This document shows positions 46,492-56,306 of a stretch of 64,000 nt of DNA, in pieces. The first letter of the stretch is position 1. Each line of letters starts with the position of its first letter. This DNA is from Paenibacillus sp. LS1 (GTDB lineage: Bacteria; Bacillota; Bacilli; Paenibacillales; Paenibacillaceae). The stretch spans positions 1,054,001 to 1,118,000 of the forward strand of contig NZ_JAPDOE010000001.1 of NCBI RefSeq assembly GCF_026013365.1. Reading direction: 5' to 3'. The translations under genes were made by a program, and so were the position numbers. Below the pieces are notes generated by a model that searched no databases, was not told where the DNA came from, and worked only from the letters and a program-made list of their open reading frames with translations.

Positions 46492-47610
46492 TCACTTGTC
46501 AAACATAATAGGTGTAACGTCTCCGGAGATGGAACGACAGGATGCAGCAAGACGTGTGCCCCAGGCTGTCATTTGTACAGTCCGGCCTTCCTCATGTTCC
46601 CCGATGCGGACCATGCCAAGATGCAACATCATTTTAACAATTCTGTTATCATAGATGGCCTCGGCCGTATCGTAATAGAACGGCTGAATGAATGGACCGA
46701 TCTGACCAAACAGCGATTCGGCAGTTGACCATTCCGAGGCACATTCGCCTGTCCAATACACAATAGAGGACAGATTGGGAATAGCACCTTTATACAATCT
46801 TAACCAAAACCTAAATAGCTGTATCATTTCGGCTGTTTTCTCAGCCCCTAGCTTGTCTTCACCAGCTGGTGATAACCTCAGCGTACCTTGCTCCTCGCGA
46901 ACCAGCCGATGGTGAAATGCGTAGTCGTATAGAAGCGCGAAACGATCCGGGTAATCCTTGAACGAACGGCCATATCCGAATCTCCAACCGGCTTTGCCCA
47001 CCAATTCCTCACTGATGTGCAGATGCTCCATAATCTGCTGTTGGGAACGACGATACATCATGCCTTCAGCGTTAAGGGCAATTTCATGCTGCTGGACAAA
47101 CTGCAGGAACAATTTGAGATCATCCGCTAAGAGATGGTACTCATCCCGATACATGGGCGGTTCCGTCGTTTTGGTAATCCCAGCTCGCAAATGTGTGGAT
47201 AACACATCCCTAAACCTTAATTTCAGATCCTGAGGTACCTGATACAGATATCTGGTCTGCTGCGTCGTCCCATTGAACAACCATCCGCTCTTATTGAAGC
47301 GAACGATGAGGTCACGTGGACTGGCTCCAGCCTCACTCTCCTTTTTGTCCATCGATTGACGGGCTATGGCAACGAGTTCTTCCATACCATAGTACTGGCG
47401 AGGATCAAACAACAAGTTGTTCAAGAAGCGCTGATCTGCTTGATTCAGTTGACGTACCTGCTGCTCAAAAAAGGGTCTGCTGCCCAATGTAGTGAGAATA
47501 CTCTGGATGAGTTCATGTTTGGAGTTGGGCTTGCATTCACATTGGTAATAGTCTGCTATTCGATTAAGCTGGCCAATATCGGCAAAAGTAAGCATATCCG
47601 CTAGATTCAT
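46492..47610 (-). CDS. Conserved-looking protein of unknown function, possibly winged-helix
   Basis: A 372-aa soluble protein from ATG 47610 (MNLADMLTFADIGQLNRIA); an upstream extension to 47703 has no ribosome site. It is helical, begins like a DNA-helicase-associated (XPB N-terminal-like) domain (IADYYQCECKPNSKHELIQSI) and ends with winged-helix-like strands (VQMTAWGTRLAA). No catalytic motif. I cannot assign a function. Confidence 0.65.
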   Translation of the reverse strand: MNLADMLTFADIGQLNRIADYYQCECKPNSKHELIQSILTTLGSRPFFEQQVRQLNQADQRFLNNLLFDPRQYYGMEELVAIARQSMDKKESEAGASPRDLIVRFNKSGWLFNGTTQQTRYLYQVPQDLKLRFRDVLSTHLRAGITKTTEPPMYRDEYHLLADDLKLFLQFVQQHEIALNAEGMMYRRSQQQIMEHLHISEELVGKAGWRFGYGRSFKDYPDRFALLYDYAFHHRLVREEQGTLRLSPAGEDKLGAEKTAEMIQLFRFWLRLYKGAIPNLSSIVYWTGECASEWSTAESLFGQIGPFIQPFYYDTAEAIYDNRIVKMMLHLGMVRIGEHEEGRTVQMTAWGTRLAASCRSISGDVTPIMFDK

Positions 47611-47866
47611 GGGTCCATCGCCTCGCCCGTTAACTACTTCGACTGCTGACTCGGAGCCTGAAATAGTTTGGTTTTGTAAACATCGTTGACGGAATTCCCA
47701 CAATCTAAACCTCTTTTTGGAAATCTTTTATGTTTGAATCCATTTCATAATATCTTTAGTGAGTTATGAAATTAATTCGTTAATCATACTATGCCTCAAG
47801 TTGGTCAATCAGAAGAAAAATGAGAGGTTTGAAATCATATAAAGTCTTTCTTTCCCCATAAAACGC

Positions 47867-47903
47867 AAAAAAACAACCCAAGTTGGATTACTCAGGTTGT
47901 TTC
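47867..47903 (-). terminator. Terminator overlapping the phosphatase stop codon
   Basis: Minus-strand stem AAACAACC / GGTTGTTT with inner AGT/ACT and seven T; its 5' arm includes the last codons of the gene. Confidence 0.8.
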
Positions 47904-48487
47904 GCTGTGTCCAAAGACAGATGTCGTGTGCAATTATATAACAGCGGACTCCAGTCATCACGTTCCTTTTCCAGGATCGTCAGCGACAGGTTTCCAATGC
48001 GTTCCGTATACCGATCTTTATACAAGGCCGTTAACAGGTTGGCTAGAAAAGCTCCATGAGTGACAATGAGTACGTTCTGGTCAGGATAGGCAGACCATAG
48101 ATCTTCCAGAAACGCCAGTGCACGAATTTGGATATCCGCTATCTGCTCCTGTCCCAGATCGAGCGTCTCCCAGGCTTCGCCCCAACGGGCAACCCGTTCT
48201 TCTGAAGTCAGACCTTCAATCTGACCAAAAGCCCTTTCTTTCAACCGTGCGTCCGGTTCAAGCAAGGGTACATTCAACAGTTTAGAGATAATCTCCCCTG
48301 TTTCCTGTGCCCGCGATAATCCACTTGTGATGATATAGTCCCATTGGTATTCTTCCGTCAGCAGACGTCTTCCCAGGCGTTCTGCCTGTTCACGTCCTTC
48401 GCCATTCAAAGGTATATCAGTCTGCCCCTGGATACGGCCCGCCGCATTCCAGTCTGTAAGACCGTGACGAATAAGCCCGATTCGCAC
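47888..48487 (-). CDS. Histidine phosphatase family protein
   Basis: Phosphoglycerate-mutase-like phosphatase of 199 aa with N-terminal LIRHGLTDWNAAGRIQGQ (phospho-His), middle Glu in ERAFGQIEGL and late LIVTHGAFL. Such proteins act on sugar phosphates, cobalamin or phosphoproteins; the substrate here is open. Confidence 0.88.
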   Translation of the reverse strand: MRIGLIRHGLTDWNAAGRIQGQTDIPLNGEGREQAERLGRRLLTEEYQWDYIITSGLSRAQETGEIISKLLNVPLLEPDARLKERAFGQIEGLTSEERVARWGEAWETLDLGQEQIADIQIRALAFLEDLWSAYPDQNVLIVTHGAFLANLLTALYKDRYTERIGNLSLTILEKERDDWSPLLYNCTRHLSLDTAKQPE

Positions 48488-48530
48488 TTACATCCCTCAT
48501 TTCTCCACACGGCGAACGAAAGGTTATTAC

Positions 48531-49169
48531 CTATGCACGCGCACCTTGTTGTTTACGTTTATTCGTTGTTCGATGCATACGTCCAAGAGAAATTAAAGCC
48601 ATCCCTATTGCTAGTAAAGACAGGGCCATCCAATACTGAGGATAAGCAGGTCCCATGCTCACAACAAAAGGTTCAATGATGCTTCCTCTGTCCGCTCCAG
48701 TCATGTTGTACTGATATAATCCAGAAGACGATGGTCCACTTCCGGCAACCCCTGTCTCCAGAATACCCGTAGCAACAACCTTGGTTTGCTCAGCTTCTGA
48801 TACGTCTGGCTTAAACATTGCCATGTACAGAAAGCTGCATAAAAAAATAGCCAGGAACGCGGCAATCCACAAAGACATATGTTTGCGGATCGCAGCAGAG
48901 AAACGATTAACCTTTGCCTCTTCCGGCAATAGCCATGGAGACTCCGCATAGATCCGGTCCATAACGTTACGGTTGACTCTCTCTGCCTGTTGTTCTGTCA
49001 CTGGAACCGGGATGCTGTGCAGCAAGATCTGGGCTTCTTCCCAGACCTCAAACTGCTCGGAGCACTCTTCACAACCAGCGAGATGAGCCTGAAATGCAAT
49101 CCGCTGAGGATGAGCTTCCGGCAAGTCCCAGACCAGTGCAAACAGTTCCTGGGCTTCATTGCAATTCAT
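48531..49169 (-). CDS. Anti-sigma factor with zinc-finger domain
   Basis: A 212-aa membrane anti-sigma factor. The N-terminal zf-HC2 motif reads AHLAGCEECSEQF; a membrane span LWIAAFLAIFLCSFLYMAMF lies near residue 95, and a second hydrophobic stretch (YWMALSLLAIGMALISL) near the C terminus. It overlaps the sigma gene by four bases (ATGA). It likely holds the sigma factor inactive at the membrane until a signal. Confidence 0.85.
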   Translation of the reverse strand: MNCNEAQELFALVWDLPEAHPQRIAFQAHLAGCEECSEQFEVWEEAQILLHSIPVPVTEQQAERVNRNVMDRIYAESPWLLPEEAKVNRFSAAIRKHMSLWIAAFLAIFLCSFLYMAMFKPDVSEAEQTKVVATGILETGVAGSGPSSSGLYQYNMTGADRGSIIEPFVVSMGPAYPQYWMALSLLAIGMALISLGRMHRTTNKRKQQGARA

Positions 49170-49759
49170 CGGTTCTTCATCCCTTCATATGGCTCGTACA
49201 CCGGTTCGAAGAAATAAGGTTCCAATTGAGTTTTCACGCTTGATCTTGCTCTGAATAATAGCGATTTCACAGAACTGACGCTCTGCCCAAGAATATTCGC
49301 AATCTCCTGGTAGTCTAGTTGATCATACTCGCGGAGTATAATCGCAGAACGCTGCTTTTCTGGCAAATTGTTAATCGCATCCCTAACCAGCATCACCCGC
49401 TCGCTGCGTAGAACAGCATACTCCGGTGCATTCTCCGAAGGAGCAACGGGAACGATCCCGCTCTCTTCAAGTGGGACATTTCCGCTGCGCTGTTTGCGAA
49501 GCTCACTCAATACCGTATTTCTCGCAATGGTATATAACCAGGTTGAGAATGAGGCATCCACCTCACGGAAAGAGTGCAGACTGCGGAACGCCTTATAGAA
49601 AGTCTCAGAACAGAGATCTTCCGCAAGCAGCTCCATATTGGAACTTTTCAACATATGATATACGAAAGCCAGTATTTTACGCTGATAACGACTCATCAGC
49701 TCGGAATATAACTCCAGGTTACCTTCCTTGATCTCTCGAATCAACTGGGAATCCGTCAT
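49166..49759 (-). CDS. ECF RNA polymerase sigma factor (second pair)
   Basis: Sigma factor of 197 aa with region 2 (YQRKILAFVYHMLKSSNMELLAEDLCSETFYKAF across 25-60; FSTWLYTIARN) and region 4 (LPEKQRSAIILREYDQLDYQ then GQSVSSVKSLLFRAR). Start 49759 has GAGGAGGGG 10 bases upstream. Partner anti-sigma follows. An ECF-type promoter (CGCAAC, 15, CGGTA) lies about 65-85 bases upstream, suggesting autoregulation. Confidence 0.9.
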   Translation of the reverse strand: MTDSQLIREIKEGNLELYSELMSRYQRKILAFVYHMLKSSNMELLAEDLCSETFYKAFRSLHSFREVDASFSTWLYTIARNTVLSELRKQRSGNVPLEESGIVPVAPSENAPEYAVLRSERVMLVRDAINNLPEKQRSAIILREYDQLDYQEIANILGQSVSSVKSLLFRARSSVKTQLEPYFFEPVYEPYEGMKNR

Positions 49760-49820
49760 TTGAGTGCGACCCCTCCTCGCCCATCCATGTGCTTCTCCCC
49801 GTTCGACTCTATCCATATAT

Positions 49821-49846
49821 TACCGAACAGGCACAAAAAAGTTGCG
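49821..49846 (-). promoter_or_regulatory. ECF-type promoter of the second sigma operon
   Basis: Minus strand CGCAACTTTTTT, then CGGTA after a 15-base spacer: the AAC plus T-run and CGGTA resemble ECF promoters. Supports autoregulation; not proof. Confidence 0.5.
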
Positions 49847-49859
49847 GTTTTCACCGCAT

Positions 49860-50216
49860 ATAAACAGCGTTCAGCGCCATAACTGGCCTTCCCGCCAAAT
49901 TCCCCTATGTAATGGCAATTTCCCCAACGTTTCTACATTAACAGTATTTATTGTACAACGGTCTGCATCATCCTGGCAAATCCATTGCTATCCACAGAAA
50001 CCCGACCTGTCATTCATATGCGGTCATTTTCACGTTCATGACTTCTTTTTGGACCTTTTTGACAAGCCTTTTGTATATAGACGAACGAAGTTCTGAAAAG
50101 GTTACAAAAATGTGACTTTTTTTTGATCTAAGGTATCCTGACAGATTAAGGAGGGTGATGTATATAGAGGATGTAAATCTTAATATACTGGTAACGGACC
50201 ACTAACTTTTTAAGAC
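49860..50216. other. Intergenic region between the ECF promoter and the small RNA
   Basis: No gene recognised. A 15-codon plus-strand reading frame after AAGGAGGG (50158-50205) was judged too closely spaced to its ribosome site to call. Confidence 0.4.
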
Positions 50217-50300
50217 AAAAAAAAGACCGCTTACATAAGCGGCCATTGCTCACTTGGAGCAATACAGTTATTGGATAGGAGTGGAGAGAAACCATACTGT
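50217..50300 (-). ncRNA. Candidate CcpA-controlled small RNA
   Basis: About 84 nt between a consensus promoter and a strong terminator. Three hairpins follow: TACAGT/ACTGTA (50263-50301) enclosing a C/U-rich loop, TTGCTC/GAGCAA (50246-50262), and GGCCGCTT/AAGCGGTC (50225-50244) followed by eight T. No ribosome site precedes the single ATG, which is eight bases from the start. The loop (TTTCTCTCCACTCC) could pair with GGAG-type ribosome sites. I do not recognise it as a known RNA family. Confidence 0.65.
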
Positions 50301-50306
50301 ACTCTT

Positions 50307-50335
50307 ATTATATGTATACGTTTTCATTTTGTCAA
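50307..50335 (-). promoter_or_regulatory. Consensus promoter of the small RNA with embedded cre site
   Basis: TTGACA (50330-50335), 17 bases, TATAAT (50307-50312): a perfect housekeeping promoter. Minus strand ATGAAAACGTATACAT (50312-50327) matches all 16 positions of the cre consensus WTGNAARCGNWWWCAW, so CcpA would block the promoter. Confidence 0.82.
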
Positions 50336-50442
50336 CACTTTAAGTAAAATTGTTTGAGTTAATTATATCTTTCGGTAATTCAGGATAATACATCCTTTTT
50401 TTCTGTGACTGAAAATCAAATAACAACTCCAATATAACCTAC

Positions 50443-50467
50443 AAAAAAGAGGGCTTTCGCCCTCTTT
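50443..50467 (-). terminator. Terminator after tyrA (end of aromatic supraoperon)
   Basis: Minus-strand AAAGAGGGC / GCCCTCTTT with TTTC loop and T-run, 7 bases after the tyrA stop. Confidence 0.88.
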
Positions 50468-50473
50468 CTCGTC

Positions 50474-51568
50474 TTATATCCACACCTGATAGCCTAAGGA
50501 ATCCAATAACATCTTGGCTCGTTCCAAATCTTCTTCCTGACGGAAGGACAGACGCATAATGCCTGGCACATCCACCCGGTTCTCGATAATCTCCAAGTTG
50601 CTCAAGTTGATGTCATTGGCCCCAAGTTCAGTTGCGATCTTACCAATCATACCAGGTGCATCCTGGACATCGGTATACAGGTCAAATAACGGCGAAATCA
50701 TGCCTTTGCGTCGTTCTGGCAATACACTGCGGAACTCGCGGGCCTGACGGAATGCTTCCTCAATGGCTTCACCATTCTTATGCTCCAGCATATCCGTGAA
50801 GGCCGTCATTTGGCTGTTCCAGTCCTTAAGTAAGCCCAGCAGTACATCCCGGTTGCTAAGCAAGATATCTCTCCATACAATGGCGTCACTGGATGCAATC
50901 CGGGTGATATCCCGGAAACCGCCTGCAGCCAGCATTTTATACAGCGGATTCGACTCATTATATTCACGCACCTGATTTACCAACGCAACAGCAATAACAT
51001 GTGGCAGATGACTAATCGCCCCCACAATGTCATCGTGCAGCAAAGGCTCCACACGTACGATCTGTGCCCGCGTATACGCGAGCAGCTCAGACAACCTGCT
51101 GTACGCTTCCTCAGGCACATGTTCTGAAGGGGTCAAGACGTAGTATGCATTCTCAAACAACACGGCTGAGGCCGCATCAACGCCTGCACGCTCCGATCCT
51201 GCCATAGGATGACCACCGATGAAATAAGCGTCAGTCAACCGCACATGCTCGGCACAAGCGGCAATGGAAGCCTTAGTGCTTCCTACGTCCGTGATAATAC
51301 ATCCTTTTTTCAATGGCAGCTTGGAGAGCTGATCGAAATAGGATTCAAGCAAACCTACGGGAACGCACAAAAAAATAAAGTCGGCATCCTCTACCGCTTC
51401 TTCTAGAGAGAGCGTAGCATTATCCACTACACCGCTCGCTATGTACTTGTCCTTCAGTTCATCCAAATGGGCGTAGCCCATCACGGTTACACCTGGCTTG
51501 CCTTTGAAGCAGAGCGCAAGTGAACCGCCGATGAGTCCTACACCGATCATTGCAATTTTTAGTTTCAT
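50474..51568 (-). CDS. tyrA: Prephenate dehydrogenase
   Basis: NAD-dependent oxidative decarboxylation of prephenate in tyrosine synthesis. It has 364 aa: Rossmann GVGLIGGSLAL, GGHPMAGSERAGVDA, central helical dimer domain and C-terminal ACT-type region (DAPGMIGKIATELGAN) for feedback. Last gene of the trp-aro run; unlike B. subtilis, no EPSP synthase (aroA) follows. Confidence 0.94.
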   Translation of the reverse strand: MKLKIAMIGVGLIGGSLALCFKGKPGVTVMGYAHLDELKDKYIASGVVDNATLSLEEAVEDADFIFLCVPVGLLESYFDQLSKLPLKKGCIITDVGSTKASIAACAEHVRLTDAYFIGGHPMAGSERAGVDAASAVLFENAYYVLTPSEHVPEEAYSRLSELLAYTRAQIVRVEPLLHDDIVGAISHLPHVIAVALVNQVREYNESNPLYKMLAAGGFRDITRIASSDAIVWRDILLSNRDVLLGLLKDWNSQMTAFTDMLEHKNGEAIEEAFRQAREFRSVLPERRKGMISPLFDLYTDVQDAPGMIGKIATELGANDINLSNLEIIENRVDVPGIMRLSFRQEEDLERAKMLLDSLGYQVWI

Positions 51569-51594
51569 GGGTCCTCACTCTTTCATCGCCAGAA

Positions 51595-52695
51595 TTAAGG
51601 GCGTGTTACCGCCTTCTCAGCCAGCGTGTTCTCCAGTGCCGTGACAAATGCACGGTTCTGTTCTGATGTTCCGACGGACACACGAATGTATGTTGGATAT
51701 ACGTGGAATCCTGGGCGAACGATAATGCCTTGTTTGAGCAAGGATTGGAACGCCGTTGCGGAAGGCATTTTCAGATCAACCATAATAAAGTTACCCTGAG
51801 AAGGGAAATACGACAATCCCAACCGGGTAAATTCATTTTGCAGGAAATCCCGATCCGTTGCATTCCGCTTCGAGCACTCTTGAACAAACTCCTGATCGAG
51901 CAGTGCTGCCGTTGCTGCGACCTGTCCAAATCGCGAAGTGTTAAATGGCTCACGTACACGGTTAATCAAATCAATAATTTCGGGACGTGCAATTCCGTAT
52001 CCGATCCGGAGCGAAGCCAAACCGTAAATTTTGGAGAATGTCCGCAGAATGACCAGGTTCGGATACCGTTCGATCAATGATACGCTTTGCGGATATGCTT
52101 CATCGGTTACGAATTCATAATACGCTTCGTCCAGTATGACCATCACATGAGCAGGCACGCGGTCCATAAAGGCCGTAAGTTCCTGCTCGGAGATAATCGT
52201 ACCTGTTGGATTATTTGGATTACACACCCATACTGCTTTGGTTTTGTCATTAATTTGCGCAAGCATCGCGCTCAGATCATGCGTTCCATCTTTCAGAGGC
52301 ACTTCGATGGTAACGGCACCCTCAATATCTGCATTACTTTTGTATACGGAGAAGGTCTGATCTGCCATGATGGTCTCGTCACCCGGCAAGAAGAAAGCTC
52401 TGGTGATCAGAGCAATAATCTCGTCGGAACCGCAACCAAATATTAGATTGTTCCGTTCCACGCCAAGATGGCTAGCAAGAACTCCCGTCAACTCAACCGA
52501 GCTACCGTCTGGGTATATGCTTATGTTTGTCATTTCTCTCGTAATGGCTTCCAGAGCGGCAGGAGAACTGCCGTACGGATTTTCGTTGGAGGCCAGCTTG
52601 ATGACTTGATCAAGCCCCAGTTCACGTTTCACTTCTTCAATCGGTTTGCCCGGCTGGTACACAGGCAGATTGACAATCTGGGATTTCGGTTTCAA
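51595..52695 (-). CDS. hisC: Histidinol-phosphate / aromatic aminotransferase
   Basis: PLP-dependent aminotransferase of 366 aa that serves histidine and, in this context, tyrosine and phenylalanine synthesis. It shows ASNENPYGSSP, VWVCNPNNPTGT, LDEAYYEF and the PLP lysine in RTFSKIYGLASLRIGYG. Follows trpA as in B. subtilis. Confidence 0.94.
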   Translation of the reverse strand: MKPKSQIVNLPVYQPGKPIEEVKRELGLDQVIKLASNENPYGSSPAALEAITREMTNISIYPDGSSVELTGVLASHLGVERNNLIFGCGSDEIIALITRAFFLPGDETIMADQTFSVYKSNADIEGAVTIEVPLKDGTHDLSAMLAQINDKTKAVWVCNPNNPTGTIISEQELTAFMDRVPAHVMVILDEAYYEFVTDEAYPQSVSLIERYPNLVILRTFSKIYGLASLRIGYGIARPEIIDLINRVREPFNTSRFGQVAATAALLDQEFVQECSKRNATDRDFLQNEFTRLGLSYFPSQGNFIMVDLKMPSATAFQSLLKQGIIVRPGFHVYPTYIRVSVGTSEQNRAFVTALENTLAEKAVTRP

Positions 52696-52721
52696 CCCGA
52701 CCGCCTCCTGTTATTAAAATA

Positions 52722-52759
52722 ATGTTGGACACAAATCAGCGTGTACCTCACGTGTCCAA
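52722..52759. terminator. Hairpin between trpA and hisC, weak terminator or processing site
   Basis: TTGGACAC / GTGTCCAA stem around about 22 bases; poor T-tract. May reduce hisC-tyrA expression relative to trp. Confidence 0.4.
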
Positions 52760-52781
52760 AGGATGTACTTTCAGGACATCC

Positions 52782-53588
52782 CTATCCCTTTAATTGTGCC
52801 ACAAAGTTACGAATTTGCAACAGTCCTGCTGCACGCGTATCCGGATTTTCAAGCAGAGGAATCGCATCTTCCACTTGACGAACGATAGCACTACCGACAA
52901 CAACGCCATCGCAGATGCGGGAGAAATGTGCAACCTGCTCATGACTGGAGATACCGAAACCTACCGCTACAGGGAGGTCTGTCAGACTTTTCACCGTCTC
53001 AATGAAGCTTTCTACCCCATCAAAGAAAGAAGCTCTCTCTCCGGTTACCCCAAGGGAAGATACACAATAGATAAAGCCGCTCGCTCCCGTCACAATCCGT
53101 TCTATCCGTGCATTAGATGTAGGTGCAACGAGCGGCACCAGATGTACACCGGCACGATTTGCACGTTGTCGCATCTCTTCCGCTTCCTCAATAGGCAGGT
53201 CCGGAATGATCATGCCACTAATATCATGTTTGACCAATTCTTCAAAGAACACATCCAGTCCTGTCTGCAACACCGGATTATAATAGGTGAACAGTACAAA
53301 TGGCAGTTTCACACCTGCCTTACGAGCTTTTGCAGCGGTTTCCATAACAGTACGAATCGTAATCTGGCTTTTCAGCGCACGTTCGGAAGCACGCTGAATG
53401 ACTGGGCCATCCGCAAGCGGATCAGAATAGGGAACACCCAGTTCCAAAATATCCGCTCCAGCCTGTTCAAGCTCCTTGATGATGTCGATCGTTGTGTCTA
53501 CATCCGGGTCTCCCACGGTTAAGAATGGAATAAGTGCCGTGCGATTCTGTTCCTTCAATTGCTGGAAGGTCTGGTCCATTAGATTCAT
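52782..53588 (-). CDS. trpA: Tryptophan synthase alpha chain
   Basis: Cleaves indole-3-glycerol phosphate to indole for the beta chain. It has 268 aa. Active-site Glu and Asp are in [17 protein letters not shown], and [11 protein letters not shown] binds phosphate. Overlaps trpB (ATGA). Confidence 0.96.
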   Translation of the reverse strand: MNLMDQTFQQLKEQNRTALIPFLTVGDPDVDTTIDIIKELEQAGADILELGVPYSDPLADGPVIQRASERALKSQITIRTVMETAAKARKAGVKLPFVLFTYYNPVLQTGLDVFFEELVKHDISGMIIPDLPIEEAEEMRQRANRAGVHLVPLVAPTSNARIERIVTGASGFIYCVSSLGVTGERASFFDGVESFIETVKSLTDLPVAVGFGISSHEQVAHFSRICDGVVVGSAIVRQVEDAIPLLENPDTRAAGLLQIRNFVAQLKG

Positions 53589-54784
53589 GCCAAGTCGCCT
53601 CCCGTGTATTTCATGATGGATTCAACATCCTTGTCCCCACGTCCCGACAGACAGATGACCACAATATCGTCTGCTGTGAGTTCAGGCGCCAGTTTGATAA
53701 CTTGGGCGACCGCATGTGCAGACTCCAGAGCAGGAATGATTCCTTCTGTTCGACATAGCAATTGCAGGGCATCCAGTGCTTCCTGATCCGTGATTGGTAC
53801 ATATTTTGCCCGTTCAATATCCTTAAGATAGGAATGCTCCGGACCAACACCCGGATAATCAAGCCCGGCCGAGATGGAATGTGCTGGCTGAACCTGTCCA
53901 TACTCATCCTGCAACAGGTAACTCATAGATCCCTGGAATACACCATGCGTGCCTTTGGTCATCGTCGCAGCGTGATACTCGGTTTCGACCCCTTTGCCTG
54001 CGGCTTCAACACCAACAAGCTTCACATCCTGGTCACCGATAAATGGATAGAACATCCCGATCGCATTACTTCCTCCACCAACAGCGGCTACAATCACATC
54101 CGGCAGACGTCCTTCGATCTCCTGAATCTGACGACGGGTTTCATCACCAATCACACGTTGGAAATTCCGCACCATCATCGGATATGGATGAGGACCAACC
54201 ACGGATCCGAGCACATAAAACGTATCCTCCACATTGCTGACCCAGTAGCGAAGTGCTTCATTACCAGCATCCTTCAGTGTCCGTGTTCCGGACGTCACTG
54301 GAATCACTTCTGCTCCGAGCAGCTTCATCCGAAATACGTTTAACTGCTGACGCTCTGTATCTTCTTCACCCATAAATACTTTACATTCCAGTCCGAGCAA
54401 TGCGGCTACTGTCGCCGTTGCAACGCCATGTTGGCCTGCACCCGTTTCGGCAATGACTTTCTTTTTGCCCATCCGTTTCGCAAGTAAACCTTGTCCAATG
54501 GCGTTATTAATTTTGTGCGCACCTGTATGATTCAGATCTTCACGTTTCAGATAAATTTTCGGTCCGCCCAATCGGCGTGATAATTGCTCTGCATGATACA
54601 ATGGCGTTTCACGTCCAGAATACTCGCTCAGCAGATAGTTCAGTTCCTTGTTAAATTCCTCGTCTTCAGAAAAGTGGCTATATGCCTCTTCCAACTCTAT
54701 GAGTGCGTTCATTAGTGTCTCAGGTACAAAGCGGCCTCCGAAGTGACCGAAACGCCCATGTTGATCCGGCAATTGATGTGTCAT
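53585..54784 (-). CDS. trpB: Tryptophan synthase beta chain
   Basis: PLP enzyme joining indole and serine. It has 399 aa. The PLP lysine is in [28 protein letters not shown] and [11 protein letters not shown] are signatures. Overlaps trpF and trpA by four bases each. Confidence 0.97.
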   Translation of the reverse strand: MTHQLPDQHGRFGHFGGRFVPETLMNALIELEEAYSHFSEDEEFNKELNYLLSEYSGRETPLYHAEQLSRRLGGPKIYLKREDLNHTGAHKINNAIGQGLLAKRMGKKKVIAETGAGQHGVATATVAALLGLECKVFMGEEDTERQQLNVFRMKLLGAEVIPVTSGTRTLKDAGNEALRYWVSNVEDTFYVLGSVVGPHPYPMMVRNFQRVIGDETRRQIQEIEGRLPDVIVAAVGGGSNAIGMFYPFIGDQDVKLVGVEAAGKGVETEYHAATMTKGTHGVFQGSMSYLLQDEYGQVQPAHSISAGLDYPGVGPEHSYLKDIERAKYVPITDQEALDALQLLCRTEGIIPALESAHAVAQVIKLAPELTADDIVVICLSGRGDKDVESIMKYTGGDLA

Positions 54785-55521
54785 GCCTGCTTCACCCTTT
54801 CTACGAATGCTGTAATTTTGGCAATATCCTTCACACCTTCAGTCTCCACGCCGCTGGATACATCGACGCCGAAAGGTGCATATGTCTGTATCAGTTGTTG
54901 TACATTGTCCGGCTGCAAACCTCCTGCAACGAACAGAGAGATTCCATGACTGTTCGCCCAATCGGCATAGGCAGGAATACGCTCCCAGGCAAACGTTTTG
55001 CCGGAGCCCCCTCCATATAGAGGATCATAGGTATCAAGCAATATCGCATCCACGAATTTATCGTAGGCATCAAGAGCCCTTATGGCTGCATCATCAGCTT
55101 CCGGACCCGTTTCATCTTTGGGAAAAGAAAAAGCCTTGAATACTTCGGCATTCCACCGCTGCTTCACCTGCTGACAAAATTCCACAGTCTCCTGTCCATG
55201 CAGTTGAATAACATCGAGGTGAGCAACCTCCATAATGTGTTCCAGCTCTTCGAGCGTAGGATTCACAAATACACCCGCAAGCTTCGGCCGTTCATAGGCC
55301 GACCATTCGAATAGTACCGTTCTTAATGCAGCAGCCTGCTCGGGTTCGATTCGGCGGCGTGATTTGGCAAAAACAACTCCAATGTAATCCACAGGCAAGT
55401 TTATCATCGATTTTAGCACTTCAACGTCCTGAAGTCCACATATTTTTACGGCCGCTGGCAGCGGGTTTCTCAGTTCTGACATACTGTCGCCTGTGCCATC
55501 GTGTATGGAAGTATTCATCAT
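54781..55521 (-). CDS. trpF: Phosphoribosylanthranilate isomerase
   Basis: Amadori isomerase of 246 aa with VKICGLQD (catalytic Cys), [11 protein letters not shown] and the late catalytic Asp in [17 protein letters not shown]. The N-terminal 25 residues before VKICG are longer than usual; an internal ATG (SELRNPL) is an alternative start. Overlaps trpC by four bases. Confidence 0.94.
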   Translation of the reverse strand: MMNTSIHDGTGDSMSELRNPLPAAVKICGLQDVEVLKSMINLPVDYIGVVFAKSRRRIEPEQAAALRTVLFEWSAYERPKLAGVFVNPTLEELEHIMEVAHLDVIQLHGQETVEFCQQVKQRWNAEVFKAFSFPKDETGPEADDAAIRALDAYDKFVDAILLDTYDPLYGGGSGKTFAWERIPAYADWANSHGISLFVAGGLQPDNVQQLIQTYAPFGVDVSSGVETEGVKDIAKITAFVERVKQA

Positions 55522-56306
55522 TTGGGTCCCATCAGATCATATACAGCTGCCTCGACATCATCCTTGCGCATGAGGTGCTCACCTACGAGAATACCGTGTA
55601 CACCGGCTTGGATCAAAGGTACTGTTGATTCTGGTCCATCAATACCACTTTCGCTGATTAAGGTGACACCACTTGGAATCAATTCCATCAAATCCAGTGT
55701 CGTGTTTAGACTGGTTTCGAATGTTTTCAAATTACGATTGTTGATACCCACAAGGGTTGCCTGCGGAATTTCCAATACCTGCTCCAGCTCTGTCCGATCG
55801 TGGACTTCAATCAAGGCGTCCAACCCCAAACTTTTGGCAAATTCCAGATATTGACGAATCTGTTCTGGTGTCAGAATGCTGGCAATCAGCAATATCGCAT
55901 CCGCACCCAGTAATCTTGCCTCTGCAATCTGTCGTTCATCTATAATAAAATCCTTGCGCAATAGCGGAATGTTCACTGCTTGATGGATAGCCTGCAAATA
56001 CTCGTTGCTCCCTTGAAAATACGATACATCCGTTAATACGGAGATGCAGTCTGCACCCGCTCGTTCATAAGCCGCAGCAATCTCTACCGGATGAAAATCC
56101 GGACGGATCAATCCTTTGGAAGGGGAAGCCTTCTTCACTTCAGCAATAAGACCGAGTTTGCGATTGCGTCTGGTCGATAATGCTTGTTCAAACCCCCGGG
56201 TTGCGGGTAATTGTTCGATTTTTTGGATAGCCTCATCCATGTTAAATGTTTGTGCCAGAACTTCAACTTCTTTATGTTTGGTTGCAACGATTCGATCAAG
56301 ATACAT
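55518..56306 (-). CDS. trpC: Indole-3-glycerol phosphate synthase
   Basis: Ring-closing decarboxylase of 262 aa with EVKKASPSKGLIRPDF, LLRKDFIIDERQI and LVGINNRNLKTFE (substrate-binding lysines and Asn). Overlaps trpD by 11 bases. Confidence 0.96.
   Translation of the reverse strand: MYLDRIVATKHKEVEVLAQTFNMDEAIQKIEQLPATRGFEQALSTRRNRKLGLIAEVKKASPSKGLIRPDFHPVEIAAAYERAGADCISVLTDVSYFQGSNEYLQAIHQAVNIPLLRKDFIIDERQIAEARLLGADAILLIASILTPEQIRQYLEFAKSLGLDALIEVHDRTELEQVLEIPQATLVGINNRNLKTFETSLNTTLDLMELIPSGVTLISESGIDGPESTVPLIQAGVHGILVGEHLMRKDDVEAAVYDLMGPK

Noticed and set aside
50158..50205. 15-codon plus-strand frame after AAGGAGGG
   Set aside because: Only 3 bases separate the ribosome site from the ATG, there is no terminator on that strand, and nothing in the peptide is recognisable.
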